A stretch of 64,000 bases of DNA from Solenopsis invicta (GCF_016802725.1 NC_052666.1:28053497-28117496); one strand, 5' to 3'. Shown: positions 1 to 9,677, counted from the first letter of the stretch. Numbers and translations: made by a program. Notes: generated by a model not told the origin, from the sequence alone.

Positions 1-109
1 AATAACCGAAATTCAAAATTATCTTACCTTGATCAGTATGAATTTACAAAGGAACGCCAAATCTAGAAATCACCTGATTCACAAAAATTTCTGCTATTGT
101 TGCATTTTT
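1..109 (-). pseudogene. Ty3/Gypsy-like retrotransposon integrase fragment (broken)
   Basis: Translation of the minus strand gives a stretch reading ATIAEIFVNQVISRFGVPL, an in-frame TAA stop, then IHTDQGK. This is the core of a retroelement integrase (rve fold) around the second acidic residue of the DDE triad, the Asp in HTDQG. The frame is broken by the stop. Upstream (higher coordinates) it dissolves into an imperfect short tandem repeat (about 99-158), and it runs off the left edge of the window. This is a dead pol fragment; the family assignment to Ty3/Gypsy rather than BEL/Pao is tentative. Confidence 0.7.
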
Positions 110-340
110 TGTATCTATTCCATTTGTATCTATTGCATTTTTTGTATCTATTCCTTCCAAGATGTAACATCTTTCCTCATATTACTGTGACACGAGTTTT
201 GGTGCCTAGAGCAAATCAAGTCATGTTGATTTTTCGAAGCTCTTGTCTCGGCACATGCTCCTTGAGGTTGTTTATTATGTTACGAGGATAGAGGATGTAC
301 ATCGCGGCTCATCACAATTTCTAATTTTTTGACTTTTATA

Positions 341-400
341 CTGAGGATGACCGACATTAAAGGTCGAAACGTTTATCATTGGATTTATGCTGTTATTTAT
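341..400 (+). repeat. Short hairpin module with GGTCGAAACGTTT
   Basis: A small stem (GACC/GGTC) is followed by GAAACGTTTAT. A related module recurs near 38095-38130 with a compensating stem change (GGGCT/AGTCC), again followed by GAAACGTTTGT. The two copies suggest a shared mobile-element end, possibly Penelope-like; the element itself cannot be delimited here. Confidence 0.35.
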
Positions 401-449
401 TTATTCGTACCTGACATCTTGCGTGGCTCTCAAGCTCATTTTTCCTCAT

Positions 450-2590
450 CATTAATTCTGCTATTGTATTTGTCTTAATGAAGATTTTTAATCTACAGAT
501 GTTTGATTATCGTTGGAACCAGAATTATTAAAATCAAGGTATTTTTAAAATAATTATTATATAAGTAAAAATGAACTTTAAAAAATTATTAAAAATTTTG
601 AAAGTTTAAGGTAAAAAAAGAACAGTAATATAATTAAATTTCGCTGGTTCTAACGATAAAGAGAAGTATTTCGAATATATCCCAAGTAGAGAAAAATATT
701 GAAAAAATGTTTTTGAAATTAGAAAATGTTTTCAAAAACGTTAAAAATAATGGGTAGTCTTTTTTTTCATTAAAAAAAAGAAACGTTTATTTCAACTTAA
801 AAAAAAAAACTTTTTTTAAATGTTATAAAAACATTTTTTAATGATTTGAAGAGAATATTTATTAAACGGTAAAGGAACGTTTATTTAATGTTTGCAGAAA
901 ATGTTTTTTAAATATTAAAATAATCAGAAAAAAACTTTTTAAATGTTTTTACAATTATTTCAAAAATGTTTATTTTAACGTTAAAAAAATGTTTTCTTAA
1001 AATTATATAAAGAAAAAATAAAAATGTTTTCTAAATAAAAAAAGATTTTTTTCTCTGTGAAATATATTATGGTAGAATTTTATTATATTTTAATTGTGGA
1101 AGTGTCAGCTTTGAAGAGGTTTTTCTCGGGAATTTTTTTTTCGGAAATTCCCAAGCGGCTACCCGTCCAAGTCGTTACTCCGGTGAAGTTGCTTAAACCT
1201 CTGTGATCGCTGCGAACTGATCCCTCGTGATGAAATACTACGAACACTTTGTGCTGATACGTGTATACTGTATAACTGATAAATCAAATCAATATGTGTT
1301 ATCGAAAAAATAAAACACATGTACAAAATTTAAAGCATATTATTCATATAATCATACTTACAATTCTTTACTGATTTTCTCGAATAAGTAGCATCTAGAA
1401 TAACTCTTCTATTATTTGTTTAAATAAGAATACAACTAAAAAAAAATCAGTATGGCACAATAATTGAATTAAATATGAAAAAATTCTTATCATTTTATTT
1501 TAAATCATTATTCCAAATAATTATATAAAATAAATATGTAAAAACTGAAACGTTTTTTTAAATGGATTTAAAAATACATACTAATTGAAAACTGAATAAT
1601 TTAAATATTAAATAAACATAATTTTACAAATAAAAAATAAATATAAATTATTATTAAATAAATATTAAATAAAAATTTATAAAATGTTTACTGAAATAAT
1701 TTTTTTACACGAGTGCTTCATAGAAAATAAATATTTATAAAATATTAAATAAATGTTAGAAAAATATTTACCAAAAATCTTTTACTAAATAAATAATTAA
1801 TAAAAAATAAATAATTTACATAATAATAAATAAACTTATAAAAATTCATTGAACTTGAGGAAAGTATAAAAAAATCACACAAACAATATAAGCACGAAGA
1901 CCTAGCTGCGATCGTAAAAGGCATTCTTGTTCAATTTGTAGTTATAAACAATGTTAACTAAAATTATTTTGTCAAATAAATAATTAATAAAGATGAAATA
2001 TTGAAAAATATTATACAAACGTTACGCAAATGTTTACTGACAACAAAATCATTTTGTCTAATTTATAATTAATAACAAATATTTACATAATATAAAATAA
2101 ATGTTAAAAAAATGTTTTTTAAAATAAATTTTTTAAATAAATAATTAATAACAAATAAATATTTATAAAACGTTAAATGAACGTTTGATAATGTAAAAAT
2201 GTTAACTGAAATTATTTTTTGAAATGAATAATTTATGAAAATTAAATGTTTAAATAATATCAAGTAAACGTTTTAAAAACGTTTTTCAGAAATCATTATT
2301 TTTAATAAATATTCAATGAAAAAAAATGTTAAATGTTCAATAAATATTTTTTCCCGAAAAAGTTGTGGAAATAAATTTTAATGAAAAACAAACATTTAAA
2401 AAATATTTAAAAAATATTGCTTGCTGCTTAGGGCCGTTGTTTATCTTTTCTTTGATACTTTCCTTAAAATTTTTTTTTCTGTTGGCGATTTACACAAGAA
2501 CGGTTAAATTTTGTACCTTTTCGGTCTATCTTTACGTTCGTATGAAATTCAATCAAACAGTAAACATTAAACACGAGTAATCCTTTACAG
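450..2590. other. AT-rich intergenic DNA
   Basis: Strongly A/T-biased sequence with many degenerate short repeats of the AAATATTAAATAAACG type. No credible coding region, splice signals or RNA gene were seen. The only GC-balanced patch is about 1140-1265, which has no recognisable content. Confidence 0.6.
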
Positions 2591-2595
2591 ACATT

Positions 2596-2640
2596 ACACA
2601 AACACACACACACACACATACACACACACACACACACACC
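2596..2640. repeat. (CA)n microsatellite
   Basis: About 20 CA dinucleotides with one interrupting CATA, lying in AT-rich intergenic DNA. Confidence 0.9.
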
Positions 2641-3108
2641 CATCTTCATATTGCAATAGTGCAAAGATCTTCCTGTGACGCTTGTGGCGATGAGTAGAAG
2701 CATTGTTAGTCAGATACTTTGAAATAAAGTGTAACTTATTATAATGGAAAATAATGAAATAAAATGAAAAAGAAATACTATGTAAAAATTTTTACCGCTT
2801 CGAATAAAATGTTATAACTTCCGTAATTTTTTAAATGTTTTGATAAAAATTTAAAGATAGATTATTAAAAATATGTACTTTCATAACATGCAATAAAAAA
2901 AATCAAATTTTTTGACCCTCCAAGGGTCCTGCTTTTTTAATTTAAATTCAATATTTTCGTAAGAATCTAAAGCGGAATTTAAATTAGTTAACGATTGGCT
3001 TTGTGTTTGTCGAAGCTGCTCTTCCTGCAGACACTGAAAAAATTCCTTATTCTGCCGAAGACATTCAAGAGGTTCGTCCTCATGCCTATCTACACTTCTA
3101 CTTCATTA

Positions 3109-3328
3109 AGCTAGGTATACACCAGCAAACCAACACCGAACGAACAATTGCAAACGTACTTGTAAACGTTGATATCGCGCACAAATTCTCTTTGATGTAT
3201 GTATCGCCTCGTAAGCAAATCAAGTCAAATGCAAATCAAACGTTCTATTCGCATTTACTTTAACGTATATATCTACTAAATGATAACAACGAACATTCGC
3301 TGTTTGTTTGCTAAGTCTGTATCCAGCT
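3109..3328. mobile_element. MITE with TTA target duplication
   Basis: The ends are imperfect inverted repeats (AGCTAGGTATACACCAGC at left against AGCTGGATACAGACTTAGC as the reverse complement of the right end). TTA flanks both sides (3106-3108 and 3329-3331). A 3-bp TTA duplication is typical of PIF/Harbinger elements. It is about 220 bp with no coding capacity of its own. Confidence 0.5.
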
Positions 3329-3363
3329 TTATACAAAGCTCCATCATCGAACGTAGTAATCCC

Positions 3364-3653
3364 TGCCGCAAATTTACTTTAGAACAATACCTGTTTCAAA
3401 AAACACATTCAGAACTATAGAAATGTCTATAGTTCTGAATGTGTTTTTTGAAACAGGTATTGCATATACGGAATGGGGTTCTCCTTATATGACTTTTATA
3501 ATTTTTAATAAGGTAATGAACATACGTATTACCTTATTAAAAATTATAAAAGTCGTATAAGAAGAACCCCATTCCGTATATGCAATATCTGTTTCAAAAA
3601 ACACATTCAGATCTATAGACATTTCTACAGTATTCTAAAATAAATTTGCGGCA
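3364..3653. mobile_element. MITE with asymmetric nested palindromes
   Basis: The outer inverted repeats start TGCCGCAAATTTA on both sides. The interior is almost entirely palindromic: a hairpin at about 3389-3463 with a loop of about 6 bases, then a second hairpin at about 3464-3590 centred near 3527. The right arm lacks the extra inverted block present in the left arm, so the left arm seems to have gained a snap-back duplication of about 30 bp. It sits inside the LTR-element remnant, truncating its first reading frame. Confidence 0.75.
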
Positions 3654-3812
3654 CGGGACGCCTACAGTACCCTTCGTCTCGGCAGCCTCTGTCGCCAGTT
3701 CGACATCTACCGACAACCGCAAGCTCGATCTTTCGACCACTTCCGGAGAACGTACAACGTTTCCCGACGAGCGCGTGCTCATTCCCTTTCGAGGAGTATG
3801 CACAAAAGTCAT
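3654..3812 (-). pseudogene. Truncated first ORF (gag-like) of an LTR retrotransposon
   Basis: A minus-strand ATG at 3812 opens a frame (MTFVHTPRKGMSTRSSG...) about 54 bases downstream of a tRNA-Pro primer binding site. That is where the gag frame of an LTR element should begin. The frame is cut at 3654 by the inserted palindromic MITE. No zinc knuckle or other diagnostic gag motif survives, so 'gag-like' rests on position. Confidence 0.45.
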
Positions 3813-3865
3813 AATTTACTGCTTGTACGTTTGTTTTTGTAAAGAAAACTCGTTTTGCTCGTCCT

Positions 3866-3883
3866 ATCTCGGACGAGCCCCCA
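3866..3883 (-). promoter_or_regulatory. tRNA-Pro primer binding site of an LTR element
   Basis: On the minus strand the 18 bases read TGGGGGCTCGTCCGAGAT, differing at one position from the classic tRNA-Pro PBS TGGGGGCTCGTCCGGGAT. It is preceded by an LTR-like end ...CAACA and a 2-base spacer (3884-3885), the standard spacing. This fixes the polarity (minus) and the inner boundary of the LTR at 3886. Confidence 0.8.
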
Positions 3884-3885
3884 AA

Positions 3886-4290
3886 TGTTGCGCTCAAACG
3901 TGCACGCTTCTCCGTGTCAAACTTATAGCGAATTTAGTTGGACATATTAGTGCGCATTGGTGCACATTAAAACCGCCGTACACTAATCGACAAACGATAT
4001 GTATTAATATAAATATATAAACTGATTAAGTTGTGAAATACTCAATCAATATTTTATTATGCTATTTGGTAAAATATATATTTTATCATTCAAGATACTT
4101 ATATTTTATTTTTAAATGAGATCAGATCAGTGTACAGCGGCTTTAATATGCACCAGTGCGCACTAGTGCAGTTCAACTAAATTTGAAATTAGTTTTGCAC
4201 TCAAACTTTTACGGTATTCTCACGGCGAAAGAAAAGACACTTCTTAAAAACATTAATCTTCATTGAGGAACCATTACAAGAAAATATTAT
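3886..4290 (-). mobile_element. LTR remnant of the tRNA-Pro-primed retrotransposon
   Basis: The inner LTR edge is at 3886 (TGTTGCGC on plus, ending ...CA on minus). About 40 bp in, the LTR is interrupted by a TTA-flanked MITE (3926-4188). The sequence resumes after it, but I could not define the outer edge because no second LTR copy is present in the window. Confidence 0.5.
3926..4188. mobile_element. Harbinger-like MITE, TTA-flanked, AGTGCGCACT subterminal motifs
   Basis: Flanked by TTA (3923-3925 and 4189-4191). The left end TAGCGAATTTAGTTGGAC pairs with the right end GTTCAACTAAATTTGAAA. Internal motifs such as AGTGCGCACTAGTGCA are shared with the elements at 7467 and 7627. It is inserted into the LTR. 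Confidence 0.6.
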
Positions 4291-4867
4291 CTCTATTAAA
4301 CTGGACCCCCCCCCCCCCATCATCGAAAATTAAGTTCTTATCTAGTCAAAAATTTAGTGCTATTTAGATATTAATTTAGTACCACAGTCCGAATTTTGGT
4401 GCTCAAACCGTTTAACAGGAAATTTGGTAAAAAGTGGAGGTTCAGTTTGACATTAAGCTGGACCTCCTTATAACAAAAAAGTAGACATATATAATGATCA
4501 CAAACACGAAACAAGTGCATTAGAATTTAGTGCTAATTTAGTGCTTAAAGAAACCATTAAAATAAATAAAAAACATAGATACTTGTTTATCACTATATAC
4601 CCAGTGCGACCTAGGAAAACAATACTTACAGACTTTCATGTTCGTATATTTTCAGTACTAAAATAACATAGAAAATACAAATAATCGTAATATAACAGGA
4701 TTCAAAGTTGACATCAAGCTGGATGTCAACCCTCCCCCTTTTTACCAAAGTTTCTGTTAAACGGTTTGAGCACCAATATTCGAACTGTGGTACAAAATTA
4801 GCGCCTAAATAAATTTTTGACTAGATAAGAACTTGATTTTCGATGGTCTGCGGCCAGCTTAGTAGAG
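4291..4867. mobile_element. Long-TIR MITE with poly-C tract
   Basis: Inverted arms of about 150 bp begin CTCTAYTAARCTGG and contain ATCGAAAATYAAGTTCTTAT, TCTAGTCAAAAATTTA, GGTGCTCAAACCGTTTAACA and GGTAAAAAG in the same order on both arms. The left arm carries a 15-base C run (about 4304-4318). The core between the arms is unrelated AT-rich DNA without a reading frame. Confidence 0.75.
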
Positions 4868-4869
4868 GC

Positions 4870-5000
4870 TTGAGAGTGAGAGAGACAGATGAATAAAATG
4901 TGATGGGTACCTTTTGCTCAGATGTTGCCGGAAGCTCGTCGTTAAAGTCGCGCTCCGATGTAGAGTTCTCTGCTAATCTGACCGTTAAGCAAAATCTTCG
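4870..5000. repeat. Direct repeat, copy 1
   Basis: About 130 bp starting TTGAGAGTGAGAGAGACAGA and containing GGGTACCTTTTG, CAGATGTTGCCGGAA and CTAATCTGRCCGTTAAG. It is repeated in the same orientation at 5311-5440. The pair flanks a piggyBac-type MITE, so it may be a segmental duplication or the terminal repeats of a small retroelement. Confidence 0.65.
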
Positions 5001-5067
5001 TGCTGAAATAATGCTTCATATTTCAATTCATATCAAACTGCGCATCGTTATTTTTGATTTTGGTTAA

Positions 5068-5261
5068 CACTAGAACGATGGCCGCGGTTAAAATGATCGT
5101 TTCAGTTTTTCGTATTAACTTCATAATCTATTGCTTGTAGAATCTTGTAATTTTGTGATTGTGCATGAAGTTTACTTATATAAAAGTTGAAAAAGGGAAC
5201 TAATTAACATGATTTTTCCAATCGCGTGTTTTTCGTGAGAAATTGTACCGTAGTTCTAGTG
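5068..5261. mobile_element. piggyBac-type MITE (TTAA target)
   Basis: TTAA lies on both sides (5064-5067 and 5262-5265). The terminal inverted repeats are CACTAGAACGATGG at left and, as reverse complement of the right end, CACTAGAACTACGG. TTAA targeting and a C(C/A)CTAGAA end are hallmarks of piggyBac. It is 194 bp and non-coding. Confidence 0.75.
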
Positions 5262-5310
5262 TTAACGAGTTGTTTCAACAATCGACTATCTGATTTCTAC
5301 AATGAACGAT

Positions 5311-5440
5311 TTGAGAGTGAGAGAGACAGAGGAATGAAATGCGGGTACCTTTTGTTCAGATGTTGCCGGAAACTCATCGTTAAAAGGAGCCACGCTTTGA
5401 CTAATCTGGCCGTTAAGTCGTAGCAATTAAATCTTCACTT
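5311..5440. repeat. Direct repeat, copy 2
   Basis: Second copy of the 130-bp repeat at 4870-5000, diverged by small indels and substitutions. Confidence 0.65.
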
Positions 5441-5457
5441 CTTTGACTTATTTTCAG

Positions 5458-6500
5458 CAGGTTTGGGTAGTAACTAGTTAAAAAGTTAAAAGTTAAACAA
5501 AAAGTTAAAAAATCAATAACTTTTAACTTAATTTAAATAATTTTAAATGCATTAATTTTTAACTTTAATTAGCCACTTTTAAACATTAATTTATTCACTT
5601 TTTTCTACGTTAATTTTTATATTTGTATAAATGATAGTATAATGCATCGGTACCATCCTCAGCACATGTAGAACGAATATTTAGTAGCAGGTGATTTACT
5701 ATTGGTACGAATATTGATTAACTTACGAGGAAAGTTAACTGATCATTTTGAAATAATGCTCTTATTAATATTTAATAATTACTTTAATAATGATAATTTT
5801 ATTTAATAGGATTGTATTTTATCATCATATATAAGGTTATATTTTACATTATATACACTGAGAAAAAAATTTACTAAAAAAAAAATTTTCTTTAATTTTA
5901 GTAAACCATGTGTTTGTATAGTACTGTGAGCGCATTTTTTCAAAATAAGGTAATTAATTTAAAGAACGCAATTTTTCTTTTTAATAAATTATTCACTAAT
6001 TACCAAATTTATTTTATGGAATACAGTAAATGTTTATTGAAATATAAATTTTCTTTTTATAAATTAGTAATTTTCAATTAATTTAAGAAAATAATTTTTA
6101 TATTTAAAAAATGATTCATTATAAGAAATAGTTTCTTCAATACAGTCAATATTCATTAGATTTGAATAAACAATTTTGCAATGTAAAAAATTTACAATTT
6201 ATATCTTTATTATAAAAGTAACAAAATATTTACTTGAATTTAATAAACATTTATATAAGCAACAAAATATTTACTTGAATTCAATAAACATTTATAAAAG
6301 TAACAAAATATTTACTTGAATTTAATTAAACATTGAACTTTCTTTTAATTTTTGGGTAGAATTTTGAAAAGGTGAACCCGCCGATTTGATTGCCAATTGG
6401 TATACTACTGTATTTTGATGCGCTGATTACAAATATGATAATAAAAATCACCAAGAAAGTCATCTTCAAGGTAAAAAGTTAAAAAAACTTGAAAAATATC
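5458..6500. other. AT-rich repeat DNA including a truncated hAT-like element
   Basis: It begins CAGGTTTGGGTAG, like the intact hAT-like element at 58321, followed by GTTAAAAGTTAAA-rich sequence. A second family with CACTGAGAAAAAAA starts near 5856. A tandem series around 6225-6325 repeats a block containing AACAAAATATTTACTTGAAT about three times. No genes seen. Confidence 0.5.
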
Positions 6501-6705
6501 GATTCTTTAATATTATTTTGATAAATTATTTTGATAATTATAATGTGGTGGTGGTACCCCCACTACATGAATTTAGCACAGACTCGAACTATCTTTATCG
6601 ACGGAGTCACAAAATGGATGTAATTTTAGTTCATATTCCGACCAGAATGGATGTGCGTCGTTAGTGCGTCGGAAATTTTAGCGTTATAAGAAAAAGGCCG
6701 GCGTG

Positions 6706-7010
6706 GGCTGTGTTCCGATATAACTGCCAGTACTGGCAGTGATGAAAAAACCATTCCGTTATTGGTACGCAGCGCACTGCGACAGCATCTAGTAACATCA
6801 ATGACGTCATGAATGGTAGCCATATTGCCACTGTGACTACTGCAGCTTCCAAGGTGAGGTAGCTACAGTGCAATATGGCTACTGCAATGCTGTTCCGTAA
6901 TACGATGCTATAGCAGTGCTGGCAGTAATGCAGTAATATTGGAACAGTTGTGAGAGTGTACTGTCATGACGTCACATTTACTGCACTGCCAGTAAAAACG
7001 GAACACAGCC
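6706..7010. mobile_element. MITE with GGCTGTGTTCCG ends
   Basis: The inverted ends GGCTGTGTTCCG are flanked by a direct GTG (6703-6705 and 7011-7013). The interior is rich in CTGCCAGTACTGGCAG-like and TGACGTCA-like short palindromes. It is 305 bp with no coding frame. Confidence 0.7.
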
Positions 7011-7036
7011 GTGGCCGCTCTCAAGTTCCTCTCTGA

Positions 7037-7245
7037 TACACAAGCGGTCATTAATGCCTTCCTTAAGAAGATTAGGCGTGTTCCAAACACGCATCGCATC
7101 TAGGTATTCATCATGCATGATTGTTAAATCTGACTTGCCAGATTGGTCAGATTTAACAATCACGTATGATGAAAACCTAGATGCAATGGATGTGTCTGGA
7201 ACGTGCTTAACCTCCTTAGGGAAGGCATTAATGACCGCTTGTGTA
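7037..7245. mobile_element. Fold-back MITE, TACACAAGCGGTCATTAATG ends
   Basis: Near-complete palindrome with arms of about 100 bp meeting around 7139. The right half of a related copy lies at 11684-11780 plus 12531-12551, where it has been split by another transposon. Confidence 0.8.
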
Positions 7246-7466
7246 CAAGAAATTTTCTGGTGCTCGAAGGGGCTGCGCGTCAAGGGGGCGGCGCGCGCGA
7301 TGCTTCCCGGTGGTTGCGAGAGCCATGCAATGAGTAAAAAAACACAGGAGGGACTACATCGGTAGTGGGGGTAACCTAAATGGACGACGGATGCACGTCA
7401 TGGATCCATCTTGGAGTGCGTTCATATTCCCCACCCGGGTTCACCCCGATGTCGTTTTATCTTTTA

Positions 7467-7625
7467 TAGCGTTTTTCATTGGGAAAACCAGTGCGCACTG
7501 AATGTGCACTTGCTGCAGGTAATTGGGCGTTTCCGTTGGCACCGTCATCGCGCGAACCGAAACGTCCAATTGCCAGCGGCGAGTGCACACTCAGTGCGCA
7601 CTAGTTTTCCCAATGAAAAACGCTA
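7467..7625. mobile_element. Harbinger-like MITE, TTA-flanked
   Basis: The ends TAGCGTTTTTCATTGGGAAA and their reverse complement are nearly perfect over about 40 bp, including the CAGTGCGCACT subterminal motif. TTA lies at 7464-7466 and 7626-7628. It abuts the larger element starting at 7627 and appears to have inserted at that element's terminal TTA. Confidence 0.75.
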
Positions 7626-7626
7626 T

Positions 7627-8372
7627 TAGCGTTTTCGATTGGGATGCACTGGCTGCACTCAATGTCAGGCGCGTGTTCGATTGGCAGTGCCAATGCGCAC
7701 TTGGCTAGTGTCACGTGTTCGTTTGAACGCACGACACTCGCATAGTGCGCACTCAGTGCGCACTAAGTGGCTCGAGATATTTTGACCGTGCCAGTTCAGT
7801 GCACTGGATGCATGCAAGCATCAATGCATTATTGTAACCAATAACGAAGTTTCAAATTTGAAAAAATGAGCAATTTGGATTTGGATCTTTTTAATATTTT
7901 GGAGACATTTTTGAAATCTTCTTCTAGTTCAAGCGAGGAAGAAGAAATAATTGCAATCTTCCGAACTAGAAGAATGATTCCAAAAACTGTAAATTATGTA
8001 GCATGTGTAAAAAAAATGGATAATGACACCGTAAGTGTTATATCTTTTATACAAGTACATCAATTTTATATCTTTTTTAAAATATAATTAATTACTTGAT
8101 GTAATATAATAACATTTTTTTAATGATTATATACTATTTAATTACATATAGTAAAAATCATTACTTACTGAGCACGAGATTACTTTTTCGAGGTTACTTT
8201 TTTTCTTTTTCGCGTAATTTATTATAATTAACTCAAGTGACACTTGCACTGAAAATTTGGGCGTGTTCTTTTGCATTTACACTATTCAATGCAATTCATG
8301 GAACTTGTCCAGTGTTGGCGTGAACTGAGTGCGCACTGGTGCGCACTAACTTTTTCCCAATCGAAAACGCTA
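7627..8372. mobile_element. 746-bp Harbinger-like element with residual ORF
   Basis: The ends TAGCGTTTTCGATTGGG are present as an inverted pair, and AGTGCGCACT motifs occur near both ends. It encloses a short acidic/serine frame (7866-8087) resembling the start of Harbinger transposases. It is likely an internally deleted derivative of an autonomous element; the nuclease domain is absent. Confidence 0.65.
7866..8087 (+). CDS. Residual Harbinger transposase N-terminus (73 aa)
   Basis: A real ATG start (7866) opens a 73-residue frame. It has an amphipathic start (MSNLDLDLFNILETFLK), a serine run followed by EEEEII, then RTRRMIPKTVNYV. A Ser/Glu tract followed by an Arg-rich segment and (K/R)NYV is, from family knowledge, how many insect PIF/Harbinger nucleases begin. 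The frame ends before any DDE catalytic residue. It is probably a leftover exon of a deleted transposase rather than a functional protein. The assignment rests on this motif and on the Harbinger-type TTA targets of its sister elements. Confidence 0.45.
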   Translation: MSNLDLDLFNILETFLKSSSSSSEEEEIIAIFRTRRMIPKTVNYVACVKKMDNDTVSVISFIQVHQFYIFFKI

Positions 8373-8574
8373 TTGTTTACCGAATGTTAAATAAGGATGG
8401 AATGATGCCTAGGTGCATCCTGGTGAGGAATCTGAACGCAGCTTTGAGCGTCCACTTTTTGTGACGACATTAGAAAGAGAGAAAAAGCTTGTGAGAAAAA
8501 GAGCTACAATGTCAAGCCAATTGGCGTGGCATTGTAAAATGGCTCCTTAAACAGCCATTTTAAGCGTCCACTTT

Positions 8575-8688
8575 GGCTACGTTCCGTTTCACGCATAATG
8601 CGCATGGCCCATCCTTGTAATTCCTCAAATGTTAAACAAGGACAAAATGATACATCATGCGTATCATGCGTGAAACGGAACATTGGCC
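8575..8688. mobile_element. Small palindromic MITE, GTTCCGTTTCACGCAT ends
   Basis: The inverted ends GGCTACGTTCCGTTTCACGC and GGCCAATGTTCCGTTTCACG are followed on both arms by ATRATRCGCATG. It directly abuts the next element; the two share GGCC. Confidence 0.6.
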
Positions 8689-8908
8689 TAGTTTACACCG
8701 AGTACTTGATACGCGTACTAACTCGTAACTTTCTATTAAATTATCTTACTTTCGACGATGCGTGTATACATGATACATATATTTAATTATCTCAATTCAT
8801 ATTGTACCAGCTTAGTATACTATTCTTTAAATTTATTGCCGAAATTAATATAATTTAATAGAAAATTACTAGGTAGTACGTGTATCAAGTACTCGGTGTA
8901 AACTAGGC
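8686..8908. mobile_element. MITE with GCCTAGTTTACACCGAGTAC ends
   Basis: Inverted arms of about 75 bp (GCCTAGTTTACACCGAGTAC, then TTGATACRCGTACTA and CTATTAAATTAT) enclose a short AT-rich core. Target duplication not resolved. Confidence 0.75.
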
Positions 8909-8909
8909 T

Positions 8910-9670
8910 ATAGCCTTTATATAGCTACTTCCGTCTCCAATCGTTGCGCCAAATGCTCCCTCCTGTGTCTTTTTACTCATTGGAGCCATGCGACGCGAGG
9001 ATCGCATGTGCTAGGGCCGTATTGTGATTTATTCCGATTTCGCGTCTTATTCTATTCGCACAATGTTTATTAGAAATTTAGCCATGGCGATTTATGATTA
9101 AGTTTAGTATACTGAATAACTGTGTGATCGTGAAATTAAAGTTGAGTATTATTTCAGCATGGTTTCGAATCTATTTGATTAGTCGAAAGGCGTTTCTGAA
9201 TTTAGTTTTAATTGCTTCTACCGTTTAATTTTAAGACGGATGATGTGAGAAAAAGAAAATTTTTGTCCGCTAGACGTAACAACGTAACTAAATTAATTTT
9301 ATGTGTCGTTAACTTTAATCTAATTTAGTTAAAAAAAATTTATTAACTTACCCAATCCTGATTTTCAGAAAATCTCTCCTACTTCCGGGATTTTATTTTC
9401 TAAGATGATCCGAACGTCTGAGTTCCCGTCCCAATGGTCCCAATAGATGCACAGTTTACTAATAAGCAACTTGATTGCAACTTAATAAGCAACCTAACCT
9501 AACCGCTTTGGAACGTGAGTTAGTTTTAACTACAGAACATATACTATGAGAAATGAAAGCTCTGTACTTAACATGGGAAACAAAAAATTACTGCCATCTG
9601 GTAGTGAAGTGGGAAATTAAATGGATTGTAGAAGGGGGGTCAAGGGAGTCTTCAGAAAAGAGAATAGAAG
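8910..9670. other. Intergenic DNA, no gene seen
   Basis: Mixed-composition sequence. The end of a hAT-like AT-rich element (…TTACCCAATCCTG, about 9346-9360) is visible, orientation as at 58812. No coding frame or RNA gene. Confidence 0.5.
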
Positions 9671-9677
9671 AAGCTTA

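Noticed and set aside
341..382. Hammerhead-ribozyme-like core (CTGAGGA ... GAAA)
   Set aside because: CUGANGA and GAAA are both present around a small stem, but there is an extra unpaired base before the stem and no recognisable stem III and UH cleavage site afterwards, so the complete core is absent.
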